From contig CM054113.1 of NCBI GenBank assembly GCA_028673005.1, positions 207,443,504 through 207,507,503 on the forward strand: a DNA stretch of 64,000 nucleotides, written 5' to 3'. The position numbers were made by a program, and so were the translations under genes. This document shows, one piece after another, positions 13,101 to 60,471 of the stretch. The first letter of the stretch is position 1, and each line of letters opens with the position of its first letter. Source of the stretch: Tanypteryx hageni (taxonomy: Eukaryota > Arthropoda > Insecta > Odonata > Petaluridae). Below the pieces are notes generated by a model, which searched no databases, was not told where the DNA came from, and saw only the letters and a list, made by a program, of their open reading frames with translations.

Positions 13101-14151
13101 GCAGAATTTCCCGTCATCACCATCATCGATGGGCTTTTTTGCAGAACGGACTTCCGAACGAAGGCCACTCGCGGATTCTTCCCAAATTTTTGCGGCTGCG
13201 GGCTCCACCCCCACTTTCGAGAATCGTTCTCGTGAATTTTCTTTTTTTTCCACCAGAAACATTCACCGCCGCCCAACCCATAATGTCCTTGGCTCCCGCC
13301 TTCTTCATCTCGACGTCTCTTCAGGAACCAGTCTATTATTTCAGATGTCCGGCGACGAACTTGGTTCCTTCGCTACATCGCAGACCGACGCGGTCATTTG
13401 TTCGAGATCGGTACTCTCCGACGTCTTTTTGTTTCTCTGCGGCTCTCCCACCTCCTCCGCTTCGATAAAACTTTTTCGCCGCGTCCCACTTTCGGAGAAA
13501 GTAGTATAATTCGTACCATTAAGCAGATCAGTCGGTCTTGGCAATCACGGAGGCCGCAGAATGACTCTCTCTCTCTCTCTACGATCGCAACAAAAGTTTT
13601 ACTTTTCCCTTATCCTCTATTGATGATAATATTCGGTTTGAATCGAAAAAAATAAGAAAAAATAACGCGGCAAATTAAGTGCCACCGAGAATTTTCGGTG
13701 TGCATGGCAGCGGATCGAATTCGTGATCGAGATAGCTTCCGTACCAACAAATTGGCTAAATAAACCGGGTTTGTATTTTGACGACGAAGCAGCCAACCTC
13801 GGTGGTAATTCGCTGATACACTCGTCTCTCGAACTGCACGGTTTTTCTTCGGCACAATTTTCTTTTTGGAGAACAACCTCGAATTGCACGTATATCAATT
13901 TCAGTTCAATGCTGTTTTGAAACGGTATTCGAGCGTTAATGAAGAGTAAAATGTTTCATTTCGACTCGGAAGTTATCAGAAATAACGTAAAGGAAGCAAT
14001 TTCGAAATACAATGTCATTGAATTGTTTGCACGTTGACCTCAAGATGACGCTCAAATGTAATCTCATTCCTATAGGAAAACCTACCTCACTTTGCACTGG
14101 TTCACGCTTTACACGGTCTTATCCAAAAAGCATATAGGTATTTTACATAAC
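10105..14151. other. Intergenic DNA with polypurine tract, no gene recognised
   Basis: The tract at about 10560-11520 dominates. Beyond it there is CpG-containing DNA with several open frames (for example 11548-12156 and 13129-13509) that show no domain, no homology I recognise and no splice pattern. Confidence 0.5.
10560..11520 (+). repeat. Long GGGGA/GGGGAT polypurine tract
   Basis: Nearly a kilobase with a purine-rich plus strand, at its densest (about 10980-11480) built from GGGGA, GGGGAT and GGAGGGG units, with long runs such as GGGGAGGGGGATGGGG repeated in tandem. It includes (GA)n at about 10725-10745. The minus strand reads as a Pro/Ser/Leu-rich frame of 384 codons, a composition artefact. 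Confidence 0.85.
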
Positions 14152-14485
14152 CAGGGATGGGTGTAGTCCATGAATGGGCGAACCACGGCCCGCGAGCTAG
14201 CTGAGGCCTGAGATAGCATGCCATGCGGTCCGCGAAGCCATCATGAAATTGACCCGATAAATTTAATACGAATAATCTCATGCTTTTAAACAAAATTTAA
14301 GGCCGAAAAAAACTTTTAAAACTTCTCTAGCGAGGTCATGACGCTAAAAAAATATTCATTGACTTCTACAAATAGGATCCCACATAGTCTCTCAAATAAC
14401 TTCTAATATGAACTATAATGCCTCCCACAGAAGCGATTGCGATTAATATTGCATTCGCGACTGTTAAAAAGTTTGCCCACCCCTG
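14152..14485. mobile_element. hAT-type MITE, CGCGAAGC family
   Basis: The ends CAGGGATGGGTG and (complement) CAGGGGTGGGCAAAC are imperfect inverted repeats. The internal block TGCGGTCCGCGAAGC is shared with 60165-60463 and, slightly changed, with 15939-16275. No clear target duplication remains. Confidence 0.6.
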
Positions 14486-14561
14486 ATGCAATTGGTTTAA
14501 CTTAAATGATTTTCTTTCAGAACCAACGCGCGCCGAATTTCCACTGAGGATGGTTGCTATG

Positions 14562-15114
14562 CAGGGGCGGATCGAGGGAGAATATCGGGCCGGGGGCAGA
14601 GGCGTAACTATAGCTTTTGGGCCCCTAGCAAAAAATCTCTCAGGGCCCCACTTAATAATTTAATATTTGTTAGTGTGTTCTGAGTGTAATGGATATTAAT
14701 ATAAATAACATAAATATAGAATTTTGATAACCAAAGTATTTATATTTATTATGAATAATTAAATTTATAAATTATTATATACAATGGATGCAAGGGTGAG
14801 GGCCCCCTTGGTCTTGGGCCCTTACGCGATCGCGTAACTTGCGTACCCATATTTACGCCACTGGCCAGGGGTTTTTATCTGAACCGGCCCCTATAGTTAT
14901 ATGATATTTTTATTTAAATATTTATATATACCTACTCACAAACAAAATTCAAAACATTATTCACATATAAATTAACAATATTTTATTATTTTTCCATGTC
15001 TCGGCGTAAATATTTAAACAAATTTTTTAATCCATTTTAAACATGACTACTTTTAGCGTAAATGTGAACGGCTCATCTGGACCTGCCCGAATGCCCGATA
15101 GGTTGATCCGCTAG
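14562..15114. mobile_element. hAT-type MITE carrying a nested MITE
   Basis: The outer ends (AGGGGCGGATCGA, and TAGCGGATCAA on the complement) are imperfect inverted repeats. Flanks TTGCTATG (14554-14561) and TTGCCATG (15115-15122) are an 8-bp duplication with one change. A second element sits inside at 14597-14863. Confidence 0.68.
14597..14863. mobile_element. hAT-type MITE nested in another
   Basis: The ends CAGAGGCGTAACTATAG and (complement) CAGTGGCGTAAATATGG are inverted repeats. Flanks GCCGGGGG (14589-14596) and GCCAGGGG (14864-14871) agree at 7 of 8 bases. Confidence 0.72.
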
Positions 15115-15938
15115 TTGCCATGTAAAAAAAACTGTAGAAATTGCGGAGAGTCGACGATTCCAACCATAATGCGAACTCTACGTTCCATCATCGAACAGCA
15201 ACGGGTGAAGATTTTTAAGCGAACGCGTGGCTTTTTCTTTGCGCCTAGCCTCCTCAAGTCTCCTCAACGCTTCGTTTCATTCCCTATCTTTTCAGGATAT
15301 AACCCCGCGTCAATATTAACCGACATGCTAAAATAAATAATCTCGGCGGCTTCCAAAGAGAGATCGCCGTCTTTTCACGCGGATGTAGAGCGCTTCCAAA
15401 TTGATTCTCGCCGCGTCGGCCGGCCTCGTAAGGGAGAGGGAATCGCGCTCATTTTAAGACCAGCAAACACGCCGAGGAGTCCTTTGAAGGGGAGGCAAAA
15501 GAGAAGCGCAATCTATAGCGAACATCTCGTATCCCTCCCTCTCCTCTCTTTATCTCTTTTACTCTCCCAACCCTCCGACGCGCATTTCACAGCTCTCTTT
15601 AATGTATGTAGCGCGCGTGTGAACCGGGTTGCCGCCAGGAAGGTCATCTGGGCGTAAGGAGAGAGAGAGAGATACGAGTCAAATTTTAATGCGAATGGCG
15701 GACGCCCGCTGCATTGTCTGGGTTTATTTTTTTTAAGGGCCACAAAAAAATTAAATAGGCAGGATAGCTCTCGAGACGACGTTTCCGTTAAGAGAATTTA
15801 TCGAAACTCCATTTCGCGTGCGATTCCTCTTAAACCCTTAAATGTATGATTTTTTTAGAAGTAGACCCCCTCATGCCGATTTATTATTTTGAGATTAATT
15901 ATATGAAAATATAGAATAACATTTCATCAATCTTGCGT

Positions 15939-16275
15939 CAGGGATGGGGAATCCCCGGGCCGGATGCGGCTCCCGAGTGCGTTATGTGCGGCCCGCGAAG
16001 CTGAGATGAAAGAATGAGATCCGTAAAATTTAACACGCGAACTCAAATTTTTTATTCAAATTATGATAAGAAAACATTTAATGTCGAAATGTTAACCATA
16101 AAAACCTCATAATTTATTTTCACGTATTGGATCCCTAAGAACCCATAGATAACTTCCGATTTAAACTCTAATCTGGCTCGCCGAAGAATTGGCAATTTCC
16201 AACGCGCTCTCCCCCCCCCCCAACATTCGGTATCCCCAATGTGGCTCTCCATTTAGAAAAGATTGCTCACCTCAG
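15939..16275. mobile_element. hAT-type MITE, CGCGAAGC family
   Basis: Begins CAGGGATGGGGAATC and ends GATTGCTCACCTCAG. Flanks TCTTGCGT (15931-15938) and TCTTGCAT (16276-16283) form an 8-bp duplication with one change. It contains TGCGGCCCGCGAAGC and a C10 run. Confidence 0.65.
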
Positions 16276-16313
16276 TCTTGCATACTGCATATGAGAAGTT
16301 GCTAGCTTTAGGT

Positions 16314-16601
16314 CACCGGCTTCCAAACTTTTCGTATGAGCGGCGCCCTTTCAAAGATAAACAGAAATTCCCGTCATCCCGGCCTTGAAGCAAGGTAGCA
16401 TGTATTATATTTTTAGATACGTGTATTACAACCTCCGGATGCATTCATTTGTTGGTTACTACACCTTAATCAATTTACTGGAAGAAAATTGTTGCCGTAA
16501 TGACCAATCAACACTTCTTAATCGTTTATTTATATGCAAAACTAAGTTTTAATCAGCTGAGGCTCACCCAGTGTGCCACGGCGCCAGTTTGGGAACCACT
16601 G
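16314..16601. mobile_element. hAT-type MITE
   Basis: Begins CACCGGCTTCCAAACTTTT; the complement of the end is CAGTGGTTCCCAAACTGGCG. Flanks CTTTAGGT (16306-16313) and CTTTAGGA (16602-16609) are a near-perfect 8-bp duplication. Confidence 0.7.
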
Positions 16602-16609
16602 CTTTAGGA

Positions 16610-19600
16610 TAAATATGTCATTCCTTTTATGTCGTAGAAGTCCTAAAGAAGAGCTTGGGCACACTTTTTAAACGAATTGTTTGTATTTATGGCCAATCAA
16701 CCTCTTGGATTATTATACTTTTTAAACGATGTTGCAGATATGCAGCACGTATCTAACTATTGAAAGATCTCGCACTTTTTAACAGCTAAACGGCGTCTCA
16801 ATCAATGGCGGAACTACAAACTTTCGGCCACCCCCGAAAATAATAATTTTTGGGCTCCTTCATAATTCTTTGTTTAACGCAATATATAAATATATATGGG
16901 ACAGTAGGGCCCCTGAGATATATCGAGGCTCTCGCAGACTCTGCGGTATTATAGTTCAAAATCAAAATTCCCCCGCGAAATGCGACTGCGAGAAATGGTC
17001 GAACGTTAAAATCCCTCCGTCCGCGAAAAAAGACGCGAGAAAGAAGAAAAAAGGGGAAGATCGAAACTCCTCTCCGTCTGCGTCATCGTTCGACTATGTT
17101 CCCAGCAATAAAAATCACGATTCCCGTTGAAAGAAGTAGCGTAAACAGTCGAAATATAAATTTTTGAGACCCGATCAGGACGGCGACGCAACTTGTGACT
17201 TCCCCTCCCTCCACCTTTGGTAGCTGCCAGAATTTGCGGAAAAAAAGGTCGGAGATGGATTCCGTCTTGAGGACACATCGGTCATTGGGAGGGGAGGAAT
17301 CGAGCCGGTAAGAAAGGGAGGCGGGGAAATGGGGAGGAGAAGTGGTGGCTGCCTCGCGTTGCTGGATTGGGTGAAAGTGAGTTGAGAAGGGAACAGGCGG
17401 GAAAGTCAAGGCTAAGAGCGCGTGCTGAGGGAGGGAGAGAGAGATAGAGGGAAAGAGAAAGGGAGGAGAAATGGAGAGAGAGAGAGAAGAGAATAAATTA
17501 TTGGAGCGAAAATGCAGGAAAAGAGAGAAATTATAAATCGTGAAAGACGGAAAAGATACGGGAAGAGAGAAATAGAGAAGAGGCAAAACAACAAACGTAA
17601 TCTTAAATGTCAATAGAAAACAGATTGAAATAATGCATGATAATAAGAGAGGCAGATTGTGAGAGGTAAATAGAAGAAGAGAAATGGTAGGGAGAGAAAG
17701 GCGGAGGGGAGCAGAGATTATTAAAATGGGATAGGTTGAATAGATAAGAGATGGAAAGTAGGTTTATAGAGAGAGAGGTACGTAAAGAGAGGAAGTTTGC
17801 AAGAGATAGGAGGAAAGGCAGGGGGAGGGTTGTCTTCAGGTGGAATGCGCGTGGCCGCTGTGTTTTCGGTGCCCACCAAAAGTTTGTTTACCAACGTCCA
17901 AGTACGGAGGTGAATAAAAGTCTCGACGTGGACGGATTCCTGCATAGTATCAAACTACGCGTAGTAAGGATTCAAGATTGCAAAAAATACTGACGGTGCG
18001 AATACATTTTAAAGGCTAAAATTCGCGATGTCTCGTATAGTTGCTGAATGAGGAAAAGGAAAAAGCGAGGCTTTAACGGGACAATTTTCAAGGTGAATGG
18101 ATAGGGTGTCTTTCATTTCGTGTCAATGAATGAAGGCGGGCCGGCTTTCTATTTTTAAGGTAATCATGTTTTAAAAAAATGAATTTCGAAAAGTAAAGCA
18201 TTGTCAAAATTTCTCGTACTTATTTCAGTAGATTCCTTCATTAATTTTATATGCGTATATTAGTTTCAAATTATTTTAGAAAAAGTTCTCACTTCGCAAA
18301 AACATTTTCATCGGAGTCATAATACAAAGTTTTTAATTATCTTGAACTGGAATTATTCTTATCGATAGCAAAAGAATCCTACATACCTGTTAATCTTGAA
18401 TTATTCCATTGGTTACCGAAAGGCAAATATAAAAACCCGCTTTGAATGGCATAAATTAACAAATTTTGTCACTTGAAATATACATTCTGCTCGATCTGCA
18501 TATTTCACATAGAGCACGTGTTATAAACTTTCAATGTTGTCCGTCTCAGCTGAAACTACACACTCGAAAAGCACAGCACTTAATATTCACTAAACATTAT
18601 AAATACTCCAATGTGCAACATAGACGTCAATTTTCATGTTATTGCATGCTGAAAGTTAATCTTCTTCTCTGCTCTCGGATTGAACAATATTGGCGGTCTG
18701 CGCGTCCGTCACTAACATCGTAGCAGACGGGAATGGTCCGTCATTATTCTCTCGGCGTTTACTAGGTGGCACTATTGTCAGAGGTGTTCTTCAGTTAGTT
18801 CCAAAAATGCATACCTCACTCTGTGGCGCTAAAAATACTACTGATACTACCAGAGTGACGTTCAAAATCATGGCGCCATATTTCTGCATATCTCATTTAG
18901 TTATCGTACTTGAAAATTTAGATGATAAACTTACGATTGTGTTCATTGAAATATTTATTTTATATTATTCAATGCGAGATTCAGACATTTATTATTGTAA
19001 CATGCCAAGGTCTCCATTTTGGTCGTAGCAGCTCAATCAGAAAACAAGTTTCCATGGATAAATTCCAATCCGGGTTGTAGTTAATACTTTAATAATCTTG
19101 CCGAAGGTGACCAGAGTACCAATGGGATCTATAATTTACCTATCCTAAATTTTCATATGCTCTGATTTATTAAAATGTAGAATAATAGGTAACGGCATAG
19201 AGCCTATTCACATATCTCAAACTATTCGTTTGGTTACTTATTCATTCCCACTTTCCTCCCAGACAAAATCCATGTTTTTCAATATTTTTTTAATGTTTAT
19301 ATTTAGTTACTTGTAAATGCAAGATATAGTCTAGAGCCGAGATTAAATATGCTGTGATTGCAAAGCGATGTGAAGATAAATTAGGCAAAGAATAAGGAAT
19401 TTATTGAGAGCTTGTAATTAAAAAATACAAGTCTTTAAATGTTACATTCATTAATATGTAAGAATCTTGAGACTTAAAAACACATATAATGCCATATGCC
19501 TAGAATGTTCAAGTTTTGTAATCACAGCAAATGAAAGGACTGTGGTTGCTGTTGATATTATTAATATTTGTAGTGCCACTTTATAATATTAATTTGAATG

Positions 19601-21852
19601 TTTTATATTTCTATGAAAAATGAAACGTTAGTTTAGTATTAACTTGTTATTTAATGAAAGTTTTAGAGCCTCTTTTAACTATGGCAATTAACCTAACAAG
19701 AAAATCTATTATTTTCAAAATCAGCATACTTAAATTTTCTGTACACTTTTTAGAAAGTATGTACTTTATAATTGCAAAACATGTACACATGATTTAAGTT
19801 CATATTTTTATTAGTAAACATAGAACTGACAAAATGAACAAGCTGAATCACACAAGTGAGAAAAATATTAAAATTTTGAAATATGAAAGTTGATTAAAAA
19901 AATATATTTTAATATGGTTAATATATTTTCTGTAATTATTTAACAATAAATCTTATTTAACAATATCAATGAAATGGTGATAGCTTTATGAGAGTCAATA
20001 AGAAAGTTAATGAAAAATCAATGACATTTTATACTTTTATGTTCTCTTGTACATAATGGATTTGCAATATTTTTTGCTTGAGGCATTTTGGCACTAAATT
20101 TGTGATATGTTACATATATTTTTTTTAAATCGATTGCTTGATCTATTTTGTTCAACATTGGATTATATATTTTGGAAATTTGAGACATTGATTCTAAAGG
20201 AGAAAGAGCAATAACTAAATTTGAAAATTTATATTTCTTATTGAGAATAACCATTTAATTTTTGACATCTCAATATTGTAATATTTGTGTTTCATTAATG
20301 CAGATATATCATTGATCTAATCAATATGGTACAGATGAAAATATATTATGTACCCATTTCAGTGGATTAAAAACTTGTTATTTTCTAATTGAAATAATTC
20401 TAAGGAATGACTTTCTTTTTAATTTGCAGTTTAACTACAAGTAAATGTTTCATATTTTCATTAGTTTTTAGGTTTGATGTTTTATGCAACTATGAAAAAT
20501 GAATATAATCTCAAAAGAAGAGTACGATTATTAATAATTTAAAAGCATTATCAAAAGTGTAGAGAATTATTAACAGAAAAAATAATATACTGAACATAAA
20601 TTGTCTCTGATGAGACAAAATAGTGTTGAAATAGACATAGACTCCAAGTAACACCTTTGAACTAAACAGTACTTAAAAGAGAAAGGGTTGAATTATAAAG
20701 AGAAGGCAGAAGACATTTCCAGCATTAATTTGTAACAGACTCAACCAGAATCTGGAAAATAGATTCCAAAAACATTGTATCCTTGCTACCAAAAAATTTT
20801 GGGAAGCCATATACACACATTCAACTTCTCCCTCCTCAAGATTAAAGCCAAAGGACATTCTTTTGTTAAATATACATATAAATATTGAAAATAAATAAAT
20901 AAAACTAAATATATTACAACCACTCTGCAAACCCATTCTTTGGAAGCACTAGGGCATTTTATGGTCTGTGCCACACATGATAATTTCTATACATAAAAGA
21001 AGATTTGCATTATGATTTTTTTCATATTCTTCAAAAGCAATCTTGGTAACTACCTAGTACATAAACATCATAGTAAAATCTTTTTAAACAATATTTACAA
21101 TAATAATGTTTTTAAATCAGCTTTATGTCACTAACATATTTGGCTTGTTTTGTACCCTAGAGTTTAGTATATGAACATTTTAAACACAACTTTTATAATC
21201 CCTTTCACACCTTATCATAGAAAACTTTCATACATGCATACAATGTGGTATTGCAAAAAATGAGTAAAAATAGGCATGTCATCACATTATTTAGTACTTA
21301 AAATGGTTGGAGATAATATGCTTCTTTCAATATTTGGTCCTGTGCATCACCGAATGACTTAAAACACTTGTTACAATGCCCTCCCTTCAATTAACATTTG
21401 CATAAATACAGTCTAAAACTGATGGCTCGGAATCAACACTGTAATTATGGTTATATAAACTTTTAAGTTAATATAACTTCAAATATACAAGGAAATATTA
21501 CCAGTACATTTCCCTGCTTAACATTAAAGTTCTATTAAATTATCTTCAATTTAAAATCTCTCTTGAACAAAATCATTATATTTTCCTGGCACCTCTCTTG
21601 AACTTAGACCAATTTGGCAAGCATGAGTAAGATTAATCTGGAGGATCACTTTGCAGAACATACACTTCATACAGTAAATTTATATTACAAAACAAAAGAG
21701 GTACTTAATATCCTTCTTTTAATCCTAAACCATGGTAAAAAGTATTAAAGAAATACAAGAAAAATATAATAAGACTAGGATATTTCATTTAATACTGTAT
21801 TATGACAAAGCCAAGGATTTTTTCTTAATTATTTCTTCTGGAAAGAATCTCC
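16610..21852. other. Sequence downstream of norpA; 3' UTR not delimited
   Basis: Purine-rich DNA lies at about 17280-17800. From about 19.0 kb upward the sequence becomes AT-rich and CpG-poor, like the gene body, so the norpA 3' UTR may reach far into 19-21.8 kb. Possible minus-strand AATAAA signals occur (plus TTTATT near 18954, 18988, 19399 and 19806) but none can be chosen. No other gene was seen. Confidence 0.45.
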
Positions 21853-58463
<36,611 letters not shown>

Positions 58464-58968
58464 CTGGAATAAAAATTCAACAGAAATAGTAACAATTAAT
58501 GTGTTAGATGTCACAGCTCTATGTTTTAATTATAATTAATTTTGTAATTAAAGGTGTATGACAAACTGCAATCCAGAAAACAAGCTTTCCACATACGTTA
58601 ATCCATAAAGATATATAGAGATAAAAATAATTTCATCATCTCAGAAAGTTAACCCTTCGTTAAAATGATTTTCTTTAAATTCTTGAAAATTTAAAATTTA
58701 GTGATATTTTTTAGTTTGTATGATGTCCTGGAATTGTAGCTACAATTATAATGATACAGATTGTATGGGATATGGCTATCATATTTTGAGATGTAAAAAT
58801 GAGGAAATGTCTGTCACCAACAAAATTCAAAGAATTTTTTTAGTTTGCAGGAACATTGGAATACTTGAACATAGAATTATATTTATCAATATCATACATA
58901 CATGATATCTGGATCTCGCAAAAGAATTTTATTTACCACCTGTGTTACTGATTGAGTATTGAGCTCAC

Positions 58969-59115
58969 CTTACGGCTGAAATCAAATTGATACGTCCCCC
59001 CAACATTCATAAAAAGGTTTTGAAAACCAGATGTGCATATCAGAAGCAAAGCAGCCATTATAAGTGGTGATTCACCAATAGTGGATTATAATTTTCCAAA
59101 ATGAGGACAGATCTG
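58969..59115 (-). other. Candidate N-terminal exon of norpA
   Basis: On the minus strand an acceptor-like TTTTTACAG at about 59116 and a donor AAG/GTGAGC (GT at 58967-58968) bound an open stretch. From the ATG at 59008-59010 it reads MNVGGTYQFDFSRK in phase 0, matching the phase of the first certain exon. PLC-beta proteins of this class begin M-x-K-x-Y-x-F-x-W, so the YQFDF pattern is suggestive. However, about 15 expected residues (x-VPxxLxxGxxFDRW) would still be missing. Confidence 0.22.
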
Positions 59116-59591
59116 TAAAAATGATCATGCATGGAAGTCCTAATGTAGGGAGCCCAGTTACTTCTATGAAGGGGTAACGACAACGTTTGTGGTAACATGA
59201 CATGTTTATATAGTCCACAAAATCCTTTGTTTCTGTTGAAATCTTTACGATCCTTTCTCCATACGTAAATCTTATCATAGCTGACAAGATAAAGGTTTTA
59301 ATTTTGAGGAACGCACTAACGCTCTTAAATTGTTAAATTTAACATTTTTGCCGCTTTCATTTTTTCGAAGAGAAAATCTATTCTTAGCTTATTATGCGTC
59401 CACAAAAAAGCTCCTAAATGATTCAAGATCTAATCTCATTAGAGATAATGCTAAAAGCAAGACGAATGACGGAGTCTGTTTTGGAGGAAAAATCCATCAG
59501 TTCCCTAGAAGGGCGAGCAGAGAGACCTTATGAGGGCACTCTGCATTATTTCCCAGAGGGCCATTTATCATAATTAAAAGATCATACTCAC

Positions 59592-59712
59592 TGGAGTCTC
59601 GTCTACTTCCCAAAATTGGAGAATTCATTTTTGATCGCGTTCAACGCACGGAAGCACGCACCCTTTGGCTCGTCTAAAAGAGATAGTGAAAAGGTAAAAA
59701 GGATCGGTTGTA
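59592..59712 (-). other. Candidate 5' exon/promoter region of norpA
   Basis: On the minus strand a short open stretch from an ATG at 59626-59628 (MNSPILGSRRDS) ends at a good donor (A then GTGAGT, GT at 59590-59591). About 30-40 bp upstream of the notional start is an A/T motif (TATAAATATA on the plus strand at 59739-59748, readable as a weak TATA box on either strand). It lies where CpG-containing sequence begins. It does not encode the expected M-x-K-x-Y-x-F start and ends in phase 1, so it would have to be untranslated or joined to another exon. Tentative. Confidence 0.25.
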
Positions 59713-60164
59713 ACCGGGTCATAAAATTGCGCAACCTATAAATATATCGGGTTATTTCGGAGTTTACTCGTTAAAAAACGCGGCTCCTTTTAAAGGAAAC
59801 GGACGGAAGAAAGTCTGTTTAACGAAAGAGCGTCTGTGTGGGGTCCCACTTCCCTAACTCCGTCGCCCTTTTTTTATGTAATCCCTGCCACCCATATTGA
59901 AACCAATTACGGCCCATCACGGAGGGGCTACGTATATATCAAAAGAGGGCATGCATAACCCCACGGAGGGTCGGCCCTTGCCCGCACTCTCGCGTTAAAC
60001 AGATACGGCCACCCGAAATGACGACGGCGACTATAGAACCAACGGTTACCGAGAAATGTTGCCATCAACAACTCTGCTAATAGTCTTAACATATTTCTAA
60101 GTGATTTTTTTGGCATTGTACAGCTCCTCTGAGAGTTAAAAGGGAAGCAGTAAATATACTAGAA

Positions 60165-60463
60165 CAGTGGCATGGCCATCGAGAGCATTTTATGCGGTCC
60201 GCGAAGCTTTGATGAAGACGTGATCTGTGATATTTAATACAGATAATTTAGCATATTTCGATAACAGCTGTTGCCATTAAACCTTGTTTGGTGAAGTTTT
60301 AACGCTAATAAATGCCTAAGACTTTATTTTCATTTAAAAAATCACTCCTTCTCTTGAGTAAGTTCCTACGTAAACTCCCCCTAGGCACTCGAGACTTATA
60401 ATACGGCCAAAGCACTCACATCTACGAATGCGGCCCGCCACGCAAAAAGATTGTACACTGCCG
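60165..60463. mobile_element. hAT-type MITE, CGCGAAGC family
   Basis: Begins CAGTGGCATGGCC and ends near GATTGTACACTGCCG. Flanked by a perfect TACTAGAA (60157-60164 and 60464-60471). It shares ATGCGGTCCGCGAAGC with 14152-14485. Confidence 0.7.
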
Positions 60464-60471
60464 TACTAGAA

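Noticed and set aside
13129..13509. 126-codon plus-strand frame and overlapping frames
   Set aside because: Several overlapping frames of similar length in this CpG-containing stretch, none with recognisable motifs.
17083..17613. 176-codon minus-strand frame with hydrophobic, Ser/Leu/Phe-rich segments
   Set aside because: It mirrors a GA-rich stretch; the apparent membrane-like segments are a composition effect.
20673..20936. 87-codon minus-strand hydrophobic frame downstream of norpA
   Set aside because: AT-rich 3' region; no motif, and it is beyond the norpA stop codon.
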